Part shown: piece by piece, positions 27,979 to 34,587 of the stretch
Position numbering within the stretch: position 1 is the first letter of the stretch
How the letters are laid out: the number at the start of each line of letters is the position of its first letter
NCBI GenBank assembly: GCA_024645155.1
Contig: JAHEGF010000004.1
Location: 1 to 34,587, forward strand
Direction: 5' to 3'
Length of the DNA: 34,587 nucleotides
Origin: Phyllobacteriaceae bacterium
Lineage (GTDB): Bacteria; Pseudomonadota; Alphaproteobacteria; Rhizobiales; Rhizobiaceae
Notes under the pieces: generated by a model
What the model saw: the letters and a program-made list of their open reading frames with translations, nothing else
What the model was told of the DNA's origin: nothing
Database searches by the model: none
Translations under genes and position numbers: made by a program

Positions 27979-28079
27979 CGGTTGGCGCAGAAACCTGCAC
28001 TTGGACTGGATTGCCGGGTCTTGAAAACGAACCATTCGGAACGCCGCAATCAATGTGGCAAAAACGGGAGTTGAATCAC

Positions 28080-29060
28080 ATGATGAAATTGAAAACTGCA
28101 ATTACACTTCTTGCCGGTGCTGCCGTGGTAGCGCTGACCGGGCCGGCACTTGCGATCGACAAGGTAACGGTTGCCTACTTCCTTGAGTGGCCGACTGCCA
28201 ACCAGACGGCGCAGGTTGACAAGGTATATGACAAGGAAATGGGTGTCGAAGTCGAATGGCGCGCTTTCGGTAACGGCAATGAAATGACCCAGGCGATGGT
28301 TTCCGGCGATGTCCACATTGCCTACAGCCAGGGTTTCGTACCGTTTGTGGTTGGCGTGACCAACGGTGCTCCGCTGAAAATCGTGGGGATTGCGGTGACT
28401 TATGCGGAAAATGATCTTTGCATTGTTCGCGATGATGCCGGCATCACCAAGGACAATGCCAAGGATCTGGAAGGCAAGAAAGTCGCTACTCCGATCGGCA
28501 ACGTTACCCACTACAAGCTGCTGAAATCGCTGGAGCACCTTAATGTCGACGCGTCCAAGGTCGAGCTGGTGCAGATGAACCCTGCAGATGCGGCAGTTGC
28601 GCTGATCCGCGGCGATGTTCCAATGGCGTGCGCATTCGGTGGTGCTCTTGGCCGGATGAGGGAAGTTGGCAAACCGCTACTGACAGGTGCCGAACAGGAA
28701 GCTGCCGGTATCAACACGTTCGATATCGTCTCGGTAACCGACAGTTTTGCTTCAGAACACCCCGATCTGGTCAGGAAGTTCATGGCGGTGACGGAAAAGG
28801 CCAACGCGGATTACAAGGCCAATCCGGACGCAGCCTACGCCAAAGTTGCCGGCGCTGCCGGCATGGATATTGAGGCGACCAAAAGCACAATGGCCAATTT
28901 CGGCTTTCCGACAGCCGAAGAGCAGGCCGGTGCAAACTGGCTTGGCGGCGGCATACAGGCCGCAACCAAGGGTGTTGCCGACGTCATGGTTGGTGCAGGC
29001 AACATGGACAAGTCACTCGATGACTACTCGCAATTTGTTGATGCGAGTTTCCTGAAATAG
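28080..29060 (+). CDS. tauA: Taurine-type ABC transporter, periplasmic substrate-binding protein
   Basis: This protein captures a sulfonate, probably taurine, in the periplasm and hands it to the TauBC importer. The 326-residue product has a Sec signal peptide ending in ALA (about residue 25). The mature part has the taurine-group sequences VTVAYFLEWPTANQ, MVSGDVHIAYSQGFVPFVVGV, VTYAENDLCIVRDD, and FGGALGRMREVGKPLLTGAEQEA cut here only for length. The start at 28080 has CGGGAG nine bases before it; the longer open frame upstream would bury the signal. The ATPase and permease follow. Taurine is the most likely ligand from overall resemblance, while other alkanesulfonates are possible. Confidence 0.92.
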   Translation: MMKLKTAITLLAGAAVVALTGPALAIDKVTVAYFLEWPTANQTAQVDKVYDKEMGVEVEWRAFGNGNEMTQAMVSGDVHIAYSQGFVPFVVGVTNGAPLKIVGIAVTYAENDLCIVRDDAGITKDNAKDLEGKKVATPIGNVTHYKLLKSLEHLNVDASKVELVQMNPADAAVALIRGDVPMACAFGGALGRMREVGKPLLTGAEQEAAGINTFDIVSVTDSFASEHPDLVRKFMAVTEKANADYKANPDAAYAKVAGAAGMDIEATKSTMANFGFPTAEEQAGANWLGGGIQAATKGVADVMVGAGNMDKSLDDYSQFVDASFLK

Positions 29061-29069
29061 GCTGGTAGG

Positions 29070-29103
29070 ACGGGTGGCCGCATCACACGGCCACCCGTTT
29101 TTT
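29070..29103 (+). terminator. Intrinsic terminator or attenuator between tauA and tauB
   Basis: ACGGGTGGCCG and CGGCCACCCGT form a perfect 11-bp stem with a seven-base loop, followed by T residues to 29103. It begins nine bases after the tauA stop and ends 25 bases before the tauB ATG. It is a textbook intrinsic terminator inside an operon, and probably limits read-through so that the binding protein is made in excess. Confidence 0.85.
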
Positions 29104-29128
29104 CTCGAGCGTGACCGGGGAGGGGTTC

Positions 29129-29941
29129 ATGAGCGGAATAGTTCTCGACAAAATATCAATGGTGTACACACTTAATGACGGTGGTGAGGTGCATGCCCTG
29201 GATGATGTGTCACTCGATATCGCCGATGGCGAGATCGTTACGGTTCTAGGCCCATCGGGCTGTGGCAAGACGACGCTTCTCAACATCCTCGCCGGGTTCC
29301 TGTCGCCGACCAAGGGAGAAGTCCGTGTCGAGGGAAAGCCGGTTACCGGTCCCGGTCCGGATCGCGGCATGGTTTTCCAGCAGGGCGCACTTTTCGAGTG
29401 GCTGACCGTTTCGGAAAACGTGTCGTTTGGCCCGCGCATGGCCGGCAAGCCGAAGAAAGAAATCGCTGAGACCGTTGCCCACCTTCTCGACACGGTCGGG
29501 TTGCAGGGATTTGGTGAGAAACCGGTCTATCAGCTTTCCGGCGGCATGCAGCAGCGCGTTGCATTGGCGCGGTGCCTGGCCAATGATCCCAAGGTCATTC
29601 TCATGGACGAGCCGCTTGGCGCGCTGGACGCGCTGACACGCGAAAAAATGCAGGGCCTTGTCCTGAAGCTTTGGAAGGAGTTCGGCAAGACCATCCTGCT
29701 GATCACCCACTCCGTTGAAGAGGCCCTGTTTCTGGGCGAGCGCCTTATCGTGATGGCGCCGAGGCCCGGGCGCATCAAGAAAGAATTCAGACTGCCGTTT
29801 GCCGATCAGGGATTGTCAAAGGATCCCCGTGACATCAAGGCTGCGCCCGATTTTGTGCGCACGCGCGAAGAGATCCTGTCGATGATCTGGGAAATGGAAG
29901 AACAGATCATGGGTCAGTCCGAAAGCGAAACATCCGAATAG
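29129..29941 (+). CDS. tauB: Taurine-type ABC transporter, ATP-binding protein
   Basis: This is the cytoplasmic ATPase of the importer. The 270-residue product has Walker A GPSGCGKT at 41-48, the Q-loop in MVFQQGALFEW, the signature LSGGMQQR from 136, and Walker B ILMDEP at 157-162, with the H-loop in ITHSVEEA. The length and the LFEWLTVSENV segment fit the nitrate/sulfonate/taurine class. The start at 29129 is preferred because GGGGAGGGG precedes it; a GTG at 29111 lies inside the tail of the terminator region. tauC follows after 10 bases. Confidence 0.95.
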   Translation: MSGIVLDKISMVYTLNDGGEVHALDDVSLDIADGEIVTVLGPSGCGKTTLLNILAGFLSPTKGEVRVEGKPVTGPGPDRGMVFQQGALFEWLTVSENVSFGPRMAGKPKKEIAETVAHLLDTVGLQGFGEKPVYQLSGGMQQRVALARCLANDPKVILMDEPLGALDALTREKMQGLVLKLWKEFGKTILLITHSVEEALFLGERLIVMAPRPGRIKKEFRLPFADQGLSKDPRDIKAAPDFVRTREEILSMIWEMEEQIMGQSESETSE

Positions 29942-29951
29942 GAGCCGGGAA

Positions 29952-30818
29952 ATGAGCAACCAAAAGAAACCCTCTGAGCTCGCAATCTGGCTTGGCATTG
30001 CCGATACATCATTTACACGGCAAAAAACCGTGAAATTCGGTGATGCCAGCGCCGTCAATTCGGGCCGTATCTATTCCATACTTATAGTGATTGCACTGGT
30101 GGCGCTGTGGATCATTTCATCTGTTTTCGGACTGGTGAAGCCTTTCTACTGGCCGACGATTGATGGCACCATTGACCGTTTCATCAAGCTGCTTACCGAA
30201 GGATTCCGCAATACGCCGCTGTGGGAACATGTTGGCATCAGCATTTACCGCGTGATTTCCGGGGTGCTTTACGGTTCGCTTGTCGGTATTCCGCTGGGAT
30301 TTGCGATGGGCCTGTCATCGATAGCGCGTGGCCTTTTCGACCCGATCGTCGAGTTCATGCGGCCGATCCCGCCGCTGGCGCTCATTCCGCTGATCATCCT
30401 GTGGTTCGGCATTGATGAAACCGCCAAAATATTCCTGCTGTTCCTTGCATCGCTGTTCATCATGACCATTGCCGCGCGCTCTGGCGTGTCCAGCGTCCGC
30501 GTGTCGAAGGTGCATGCCGCCTACTCGCTTGGTGCATCACGGCTGCAGATCCTGCGCAATGTCATCCTGCCAAATGCGCTGCCTGAAATTTTCACCGGTA
30601 TCCGCACCTCGATGGGCGTATGCTGGGGCACAGTCGTTGCCGCCGAACTGGTGGCTGCCGACAAGGGCGTCGGTTCGATGATCATGATTGCCAAGAACTT
30701 TCTGCAGACAGACACTGTTGTGCTTGGCATCACGATCATCGGGCTGATTGGCTACGCCATCGAAATGGCGATGCGCTGGGCGGAAAGGCGCCTGATCCCC
30801 TGGAAAGGCAAGGGCTGA
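29952..30818 (+). CDS. tauC: Taurine-type ABC transporter, permease
   Basis: This is the membrane channel of the importer. The 288-residue product has about six membrane segments (first near residues 38-57), and the EAA-type cytoplasmic loop HAAYSLGASRLQILRNVILP that docks with the ATPase. The typical FGIDETAKIFLLFLASLF and TSMGVCWGTVVAAEL are present. An N-terminal stretch of about 35 polar residues precedes the first segment. GGAGCCGGGAA stands before the ATG. It ends the tau operon; trpS follows about 195 bases later with no clear terminator between. Confidence 0.94.
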   Translation: MSNQKKPSELAIWLGIADTSFTRQKTVKFGDASAVNSGRIYSILIVIALVALWIISSVFGLVKPFYWPTIDGTIDRFIKLLTEGFRNTPLWEHVGISIYRVISGVLYGSLVGIPLGFAMGLSSIARGLFDPIVEFMRPIPPLALIPLIILWFGIDETAKIFLLFLASLFIMTIAARSGVSSVRVSKVHAAYSLGASRLQILRNVILPNALPEIFTGIRTSMGVCWGTVVAAELVAADKGVGSMIMIAKNFLQTDTVVLGITIIGLIGYAIEMAMRWAERRLIPWKGKG

Positions 30819-31014
30819 AGAGCGCTATCGTCGCCAGGCTCTTCACCTTTAAAAACGGCAACGGTTGGAACGGGCAGTGGCTGGTTCCGGCCTTTGTCCT
30901 GTTGTTGACGGCAATCCGGTATATCCCACTTGCCTATTGATCGTTTGCAGGCCATAAGCGCGCGTCCCAGGCGGACCCAAATAACGAAGCCCTCCACAAG
31001 CCTCGAGGAACCTA

Positions 31015-32082
31015 ATGACCTCCTTCAAACCGATCGTATTTTCCGGTGTGCAACCGACCGGAAACCTACACCTTGGCAACTACCTTGGTGCGATAAAGAA
31101 ATTCGTCGCATTGCAGCAAAGCCATGATTGCATCTACTGCGTTGTCGACATGCATGCGATTACCGTATGGCAGGATCCGGTCGAACTGATGAATTCGACC
31201 CGCGAGGTGACCGCTGCCTTTCTTGCCGCCGGTATTGATGCCGAGAAGCATATCGTATTCAACCAGAGCCGCGTTGCCCAACACGCCGAACTGGCATGGG
31301 TGTTCAATTGCGTTGCGCGCATGGGCTGGCTAAACCGCATGACCCAGTTCAAGGAAAAGGCGGGCAAGGATCGAGAGAACGCCTCCGTGGGGCTGTTTTC
31401 CTACCCGAACCTGATGGCGTCTGACATTCTCGTTTACCGTGCGACCCACGTTCCGGTTGGCGATGACCAGAAACAACACCTCGAATTGTGCCGCGACATC
31501 GCCCAGAAGTTCAACAATGACTACTCCGAACGCATCGCTGACCTTAAACTCGGTGTGGAGATGATGGTCGGCAGGGAAAAGATCAATGGCTATTTTCCGC
31601 TAACGGAGCCTCTGATCGAGGGCCCGGCAACCCGCATCATGTCGCTTCGCGATGGCACCAAGAAGATGTCCAAGTCCGATCCGTCCGACCTGTCCCGTAT
31701 CAACCTGACTGACGACACCGACGCCATTGCAAAAAAATTCCGCAAGGCGAGGACCGATCCCGATGCGCTGCCATCGGAGAGTGCAGGGCTTGCAGGCCGG
31801 CCGGAGGCGGACAATCTCGTGGGAATCTATGCGGCGCTTGCCGATAGCTCGAAGGATGACGTGTTGCGCGAATTCGGGGGCCGGCAGTTTTCAGAGTTCA
31901 AACCGGCGCTCGCCGATCTTGCGGTGGCCAATCTGGCACCGGTCGCCGGGGAAATGCGGCGGATTTCCCGGGATCTGACCTATATCGACGGGGTGCTCGG
32001 CGATGGTGCGGCCAAAGCCAGAACGATTGCCGGCGAGACAATGGGTCATGTCCGCGATATTGTCGGATTGCTGCAGGACTAG
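31015..32082 (+). CDS. trpS: Tryptophanyl-tRNA synthetase
   Basis: TrpRS charges tRNA-Trp with tryptophan. The 355-residue product has the class I HIGH-type motif HLGN at 19-22 within [30 protein letters not shown], the specificity segment [17 protein letters not shown], and KMSKS at 217-221. The C-terminal helical domain is complete. In many rhizobia murJ is the upstream neighbour; here the tau operon takes that place. CTCGAGGAACCTA holds the likely binding site. The usp-type gene follows about 80 bases later. Confidence 0.97.
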   Translation: MTSFKPIVFSGVQPTGNLHLGNYLGAIKKFVALQQSHDCIYCVVDMHAITVWQDPVELMNSTREVTAAFLAAGIDAEKHIVFNQSRVAQHAELAWVFNCVARMGWLNRMTQFKEKAGKDRENASVGLFSYPNLMASDILVYRATHVPVGDDQKQHLELCRDIAQKFNNDYSERIADLKLGVEMMVGREKINGYFPLTEPLIEGPATRIMSLRDGTKKMSKSDPSDLSRINLTDDTDAIAKKFRKARTDPDALPSESAGLAGRPEADNLVGIYAALADSSKDDVLREFGGRQFSEFKPALADLAVANLAPVAGEMRRISRDLTYIDGVLGDGAAKARTIAGETMGHVRDIVGLLQD

Positions 32083-32160
32083 CGCATCGCCGATTGCGCT
32101 TGCGGTGGGATCGGCACAATGGCAGATTGACAGGGTTTGAACCGGAATCGGGCGCAGCAG

Positions 32161-32652
32161 ATGGTTTCAAAAAGACAGATTCGCGAAGAAGGCCATCGGC
32201 GAAAGTTTCTGGCCATTGTCGACGAAACGCCGGAATGCGAGCGTGCGGTCATCTATGCGGCGCGGCGCGCGGAGGCGACCGGCGGAGCGCTTGTCCTGCT
32301 CTATGTCATCGTGCCAGGCGACTTCCAGCACTGGCTTGGCGTCGAGGAGATCATGAAATCGGAGGCACGCGATTCCGCCGAAGCAGCGCTCAGCCAGCAC
32401 GCCGATATCGTGCGCCGGGTCATTGGCATGGAAAGCGAATGTGTCGTGCGCGAGGGCACCCCCACCGAAGAGATATTCGGGCTGATTGAGGAAGACCGTG
32501 ATATCGGCATCATGGTCCTTGCTGCCGGTGCCGACAAGGAGGGACCGGGACCGCTTGTTTCAGCGATTGCCGGAAAGGGTGCGCCGTTCCCGATCCCGGT
32601 TACCGTTGTTCCGCAAAACCTCTCCGACGAGGATATCGAGAGCCTGGCTTGA
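32161..32652 (+). CDS. Universal stress protein (UspA family)
   Basis: The 163-residue product has a single Usp domain: RKFLAIVDETPECERAVIYAARRA with the nucleotide-binding Asp near the N-terminus, LVLLYVIVPGDF, then a long helix and the late EGTPTEEIFGLIEEDRDIGI. The classical ATP-binding loop GxxG(9x)G(S/T) at the end is changed (LAAGADKEGPGPLVSAIAGK), so nucleotide binding is uncertain. The start at 32161 is chosen over a TTG at 32137. Position between trpS and nfuA is common in rhizobia. The precise role is unknown. Confidence 0.9.
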   Translation: MVSKRQIREEGHRRKFLAIVDETPECERAVIYAARRAEATGGALVLLYVIVPGDFQHWLGVEEIMKSEARDSAEAALSQHADIVRRVIGMESECVVREGTPTEEIFGLIEEDRDIGIMVLAAGADKEGPGPLVSAIAGKGAPFPIPVTVVPQNLSDEDIESLA

Positions 32653-32691
32653 TCGGAACGCGGTAATTGTGACCGCTCACAGCTAATTTGC

Positions 32692-32720
32692 TTGAACTTG
32701 TACGCCAGCGGGCTTACTTT
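32692..32720 (+). promoter_or_regulatory. Candidate promoter of nfuA
   Basis: TTGAAC (32692-32697) and TACTTT (32715-32720) are 17 bases apart. The predicted start near 32727 gives a leader of only about 20 bases with AAGGAG (32734-32739) eight bases before the ATG. nfuA therefore seems to have its own promoter separate from the gene upstream. Confidence 0.6.
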
Positions 32721-32736
32721 CTGGAATAATTCTAAG
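32720..32736 (+). promoter_or_regulatory. Irr (ICE)-like box at the nfuA transcription start
   Basis: TCTGGAA-TAA-TTCTAAG matches the ICE consensus TTTAGAA-N3-TTCTAAA of the rhizobial iron regulator Irr at 11 of 14 defined positions. It covers the predicted transcription start and touches the ribosome binding site, a position suited to repression when iron (haem) is low. The consensus is established knowledge; binding here is inferred. Confidence 0.5.
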
Positions 32737-32747
32737 GAGCATGACGC

Positions 32748-33311
32748 ATGTTCATTCAAACCGAAGTCACTCCCAATCCGGCAACACTGAAGTTTCTGCC
32801 CGGAAAGGTGGTGCTTGAAAGTGAAACCGCCGATTTCCGTGACGGAGAAACCGCCAGTGAACAGTCCGGACTGGCAGGCCGGCTATTTGACATTCCCGGA
32901 GTTGTCGGCGTGTTTTTCGGCTACGACTTCATCACCGTCACGAAGGACGGCCCGGATTGGCAGCACTTGAAGCCCGCCGTGCTTGGAACAATCATGGAGC
33001 ATTTCATGTCCGGGCAACCGGTCATGAATTCCGCTGGACCGGCGCCGGTTGGCGATGGTGAGGAATTCTACGATACCACCGATGAAGAGCTGGTATCGAC
33101 AATCAAGGAACTGTTGGATACACGGGTTCGCCCAGCCGTTGCCCAGGATGGCGGCGACATCACCTTCCGCGGATTCAAGGACGGAACCGTTTTCCTGCAC
33201 ATGAAGGGAGCGTGCGCGGGCTGCCCGTCATCGACGGCAACACTCAAGCACGGCATACAGAACCTGTTGCGCCATTTTGTGCCCGAGGTGGAACAGGTCG
33301 AGCAAATCTGA
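32748..33311 (+). CDS. nfuA: Fe-S cluster carrier NfuA-type protein (NifU-like C-terminal domain)
   Basis: NfuA proteins carry a 4Fe-4S cluster to target enzymes. The 187-residue product has an N-terminal Nfu_N domain (MFIQTEVTPNPATLKFLPGK, FDIPGVVGVFFGYDFITVTK), a short linker, and the C-terminal NifU domain with DGGDITF and the cluster-binding Cys156 and Cys159 in GACAGCPSS. This is the alphaproteobacterial and mitochondrial Nfu1 layout, not the A-type fusion of E. coli NfuA. It has its own promoter, an Irr-like site, a strong AAGGAG, and a bidirectional terminator 20 bases after its stop. Confidence 0.95.
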   Translation: MFIQTEVTPNPATLKFLPGKVVLESETADFRDGETASEQSGLAGRLFDIPGVVGVFFGYDFITVTKDGPDWQHLKPAVLGTIMEHFMSGQPVMNSAGPAPVGDGEEFYDTTDEELVSTIKELLDTRVRPAVAQDGGDITFRGFKDGTVFLHMKGACAGCPSSTATLKHGIQNLLRHFVPEVEQVEQI

Positions 33312-33330
33312 CGCCTGTCACCGTCTGACA

Positions 33331-33364
33331 AAAAATGGCCGGGCCAAACAGCCCGGCCTTTTTT
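33331..33364. terminator. Bidirectional intrinsic terminator between nfuA and the L,D-transpeptidase gene
   Basis: GGCCGGGC (33337-33344) and GCCCGGCC (33351-33358) form a perfect 8-bp GC stem with a six-base loop. A-rich sequence stands before it and six T residues after it, so it can end transcription in both directions between the two convergent genes. Confidence 0.92.
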
Positions 33365-33379
33365 CGGTACCGGCAATCG

Positions 33380-34003
33380 CTATTTAACGATTACCTTGGC
33401 GCCCATCTCGGCGCGGTTGTAAAGATCGATAATGTCCTGGTTTATCAGGCGGATACATCCCGAGGACATTGCCTGACCTATCGAATTCCATTCCGGCGTC
33501 CCGTGCAAACGGTATCCGGTATCGCCACCGCGGTTAAACAGATACAGCGCCCTTGCCCCCAGCGGATTGGTCAGTCCGGGTTCCATGCCGCTGCGGTACT
33601 TGGCAAGTTTCGGCTCGCGCTTGATCATTGCGCTGGGTGGTGTCCAGGACGGCCATTCGCGTTTCATGGCGACGCGTGCCGTTCCCGACCATTCAAAGCC
33701 CTCGCGTCCAACACCAATACCGTAACGCATCGCCTTTTTATCCGGCATGACAAAATAAAGGAACTTGGTTCCGGTATCAACGATGATCGTGCCGGGTTTT
33801 TCGTCGGTATCGTAGCGAATTAGCTGCCGGTGATACTTCTTGTCCACCTTGTAGATCGGAATTGACGGAAGGCGGTATCCCGCATCCCGTTTCGAGCCGT
33901 AGGATGACGAGAACATCGTGTAGGTTCCGCCACTTACGCAGCCGGAAAGCACCAGGGCGCATACAAGGCCGAGGGCCGCAAATAGTGTTTTTTTGTGGAT
34001 CAT
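33380..34003 (-). CDS. L,D-transpeptidase (YkuD domain) lipoprotein
   Basis: This family links peptidoglycan stem peptides by 3-3 bonds or attaches proteins to them. The 207-residue product has a lipoprotein signal with lipobox LVLSGC (Cys22), then the YkuD domain: GTIIVDTGTKFLYFV, GIGVGREGFEWSG, NPLGARALYLF, His168 in YRLHGTP and the catalytic Cys183 in SSGCIRL. The usual HGC is SGC here, a form I recall from many rhizobial members. The start at 34003 has CCGGGAAA before it; the frame is open further upstream but without a signal peptide. It converges on nfuA and is divergent from the mmcB-type gene. Confidence 0.93.
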   Translation of the reverse strand: MIHKKTLFAALGLVCALVLSGCVSGGTYTMFSSSYGSKRDAGYRLPSIPIYKVDKKYHRQLIRYDTDEKPGTIIVDTGTKFLYFVMPDKKAMRYGIGVGREGFEWSGTARVAMKREWPSWTPPSAMIKREPKLAKYRSGMEPGLTNPLGARALYLFNRGGDTGYRLHGTPEWNSIGQAMSSGCIRLINQDIIDLYNRAEMGAKVIVK

Positions 34004-34254
34004 GTGTTTCCCGGTCCCGCTAAGGTTATCTTTCCTGTCCGAATCAGGCCTGACTTCGGCGGCTATTCTTAACGGCGATTTTGTGTCCTTGCCAAGATAC
34101 TTTGTACTGCGCGTGTTCAAATTGCCGTCATTTCCCGAAACTTGTTGGCATTTTTGCATCATTTCGCGCCCGTTTGAGGCGCAGCGCGGAAAGATTTGGA
34201 ACCAAGCTGCCGGACAGAATTCCCTTGGTGGCCAAACAATGGCAATGTGGGTTC

Positions 34255-34587
34255 ATGCCGATCATCTCACCTATGGCCAACAATCCGCTTGAAGACGGCA
34301 GGCAGTCCGAGCGCGCCTTGCTCGTCAGGCGTGGTGTGCAGCGTCTGTTTTCCCACATGGGTGCGTCGATGCTAGCTGAACTGACGCTGGCCACCGGGAG
34401 GCGTGCGGATCTGGTGGCTTTGACGGGCAAGGGAGACTTTTGGATCGTCGAAATAAAGTCTTCGCTTGCCGATTTCCGTGTTGACCGCAAATGGCCGGAC
34501 TACCGGTTGCATTGCGACCGGCTCTACTTCGCCACCCATAGCGGCGTGCCGCTTGATATCTTTCCGGAAGAATGCGGGCTGTTGCTG
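34255..34587 (+). CDS. mmcB: MmcB family DNA repair protein (3' end outside window)
   Basis: The visible 111 residues match the MmcB family, a PD-(D/E)XK nuclease-like protein of the alphaproteobacterial DNA damage response. They show SERALLVRRGVQRLF, ELTLATGRRADLVAL, the nuclease-fold pair FWIVEIKSS (Glu-x-Lys) and DFRVDRKWPDYRLHCDRLYF. The gene runs off the window end with no stop. The start may be 34255 or the ATG at 34273; neither has a strong binding site. The gap to the divergent L,D-transpeptidase gene is about 250 bases. I see no LexA-type box that I could defend in it, although SOS-like control would be expected. Confidence 0.88.
   Translation, partial: MPIISPMANNPLEDGRQSERALLVRRGVQRLFSHMGASMLAELTLATGRRADLVALTGKGDFWIVEIKSSLADFRVDRKWPDYRLHCDRLYFATHSGVPLDIFPEECGLLL

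Noticed and set aside
27855-28079. 75-residue N-terminal extension of tauA
   Set aside because: It would place the signal peptide in the middle of the protein; the ATG at 28080 has its own Shine-Dalgarno, and the extension holds the operator palindrome.
30819-30940. Open frame tail after tauC ending in a hydrophobic stretch (WLVPAFVLLLTAIRYIPLAY)
   Set aside because: No start codon or ribosome binding site lies after the tauC stop, and upstream the frame is a shadow of tauC. It could be a remnant of a membrane protein gene, but I cannot support it.
32083-32103. AGCGCA ... TGCGCT repeat after trpS
   Set aside because: A six-base stem without a T-run is not enough for a terminator, and chance occurrence is likely in GC-rich DNA.

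Overview
The window reads as chromosomal core DNA of an alphaproteobacterium of the order Hyphomicrobiales (Rhizobiales). The evidence is the five-gene atpHAGDC operon without the F0 genes, an AtpD with an Ala/Lys-rich N-terminal tail, the rplU-rpmA-GNAT-obgE-proBA-nadD-rsfS-rlmH-envC-ctpA-(YibQ-like)-rppH gene train, an L21 with a helix-hairpin-helix tail, and an Irr-like box before nfuA. I see no insertion sequence, prophage, CRISPR array or obvious island.

Layout. (1) 1-7.9 kb: the end of leuS and overlapping lptE; convergent to them a hybrid histidine kinase and a transaldolase-like aldolase on the minus strand; then priA, a secreted orphan protein and a small membrane protein on the plus strand. 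(2) 8.0-13.2 kb: the F1-ATPase operon atpH-A-G-D-C, interrupted between atpD and atpC by a 61-residue cysteine protein with tightly coupled junctions. (3) 13.2-24.9 kb: a long minus-strand train read from right to left. It starts with ribosomal proteins L21 and L27 and continues through an acetyltransferase, ObgE, proline synthesis (ProB, ProA), NadD, RsfS, RlmH, an EnvC-like amidase activator, protease CtpA, a YibQ-like divergent deacetylase and RppH. (4) 25.0-27.8 kb: tRNA-Ser(CGA), a sterol-desaturase-family hydroxylase and a class III cyclase with TPR repeats. (5) 28.0-30.8 kb: a taurine-type ABC importer, tauABC, with a palindromic operator candidate upstream and a strong hairpin between tauA and tauB. 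(6) 31.0-34.6 kb: trpS, a universal stress protein, nfuA under an Irr-like site, an L,D-transpeptidase lipoprotein on the minus strand, and the start of an mmcB-type gene cut by the window end.

How the genes fit together. The minus-strand train joins ribosome assembly and silencing (L21, L27, ObgE, RsfS, RlmH), NAD and proline synthesis, and cell-wall splitting at division (EnvC-like, CtpA, YibQ-like) with mRNA 5'-end turnover (RppH). It seems to be punctuated by local hairpins rather than read as one simple unit. The atp operon makes the F1 sector only; the F0 genes must lie elsewhere, as is usual in this group.

The most notable points are: rsfS can only be full length if it starts at a non-ATG/GTG/TTG codon (best candidate CTG, with a good Shine-Dalgarno); the small three-cysteine gene embedded in the ATP synthase operon; the L21-HhH fusion with a hairpin at the very start of its leader; and the Irr-like box between the nfuA promoter and its ribosome binding site. 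No wholly new multi-gene system is evident. Everything here comes from reading the sequence; no database search was run.
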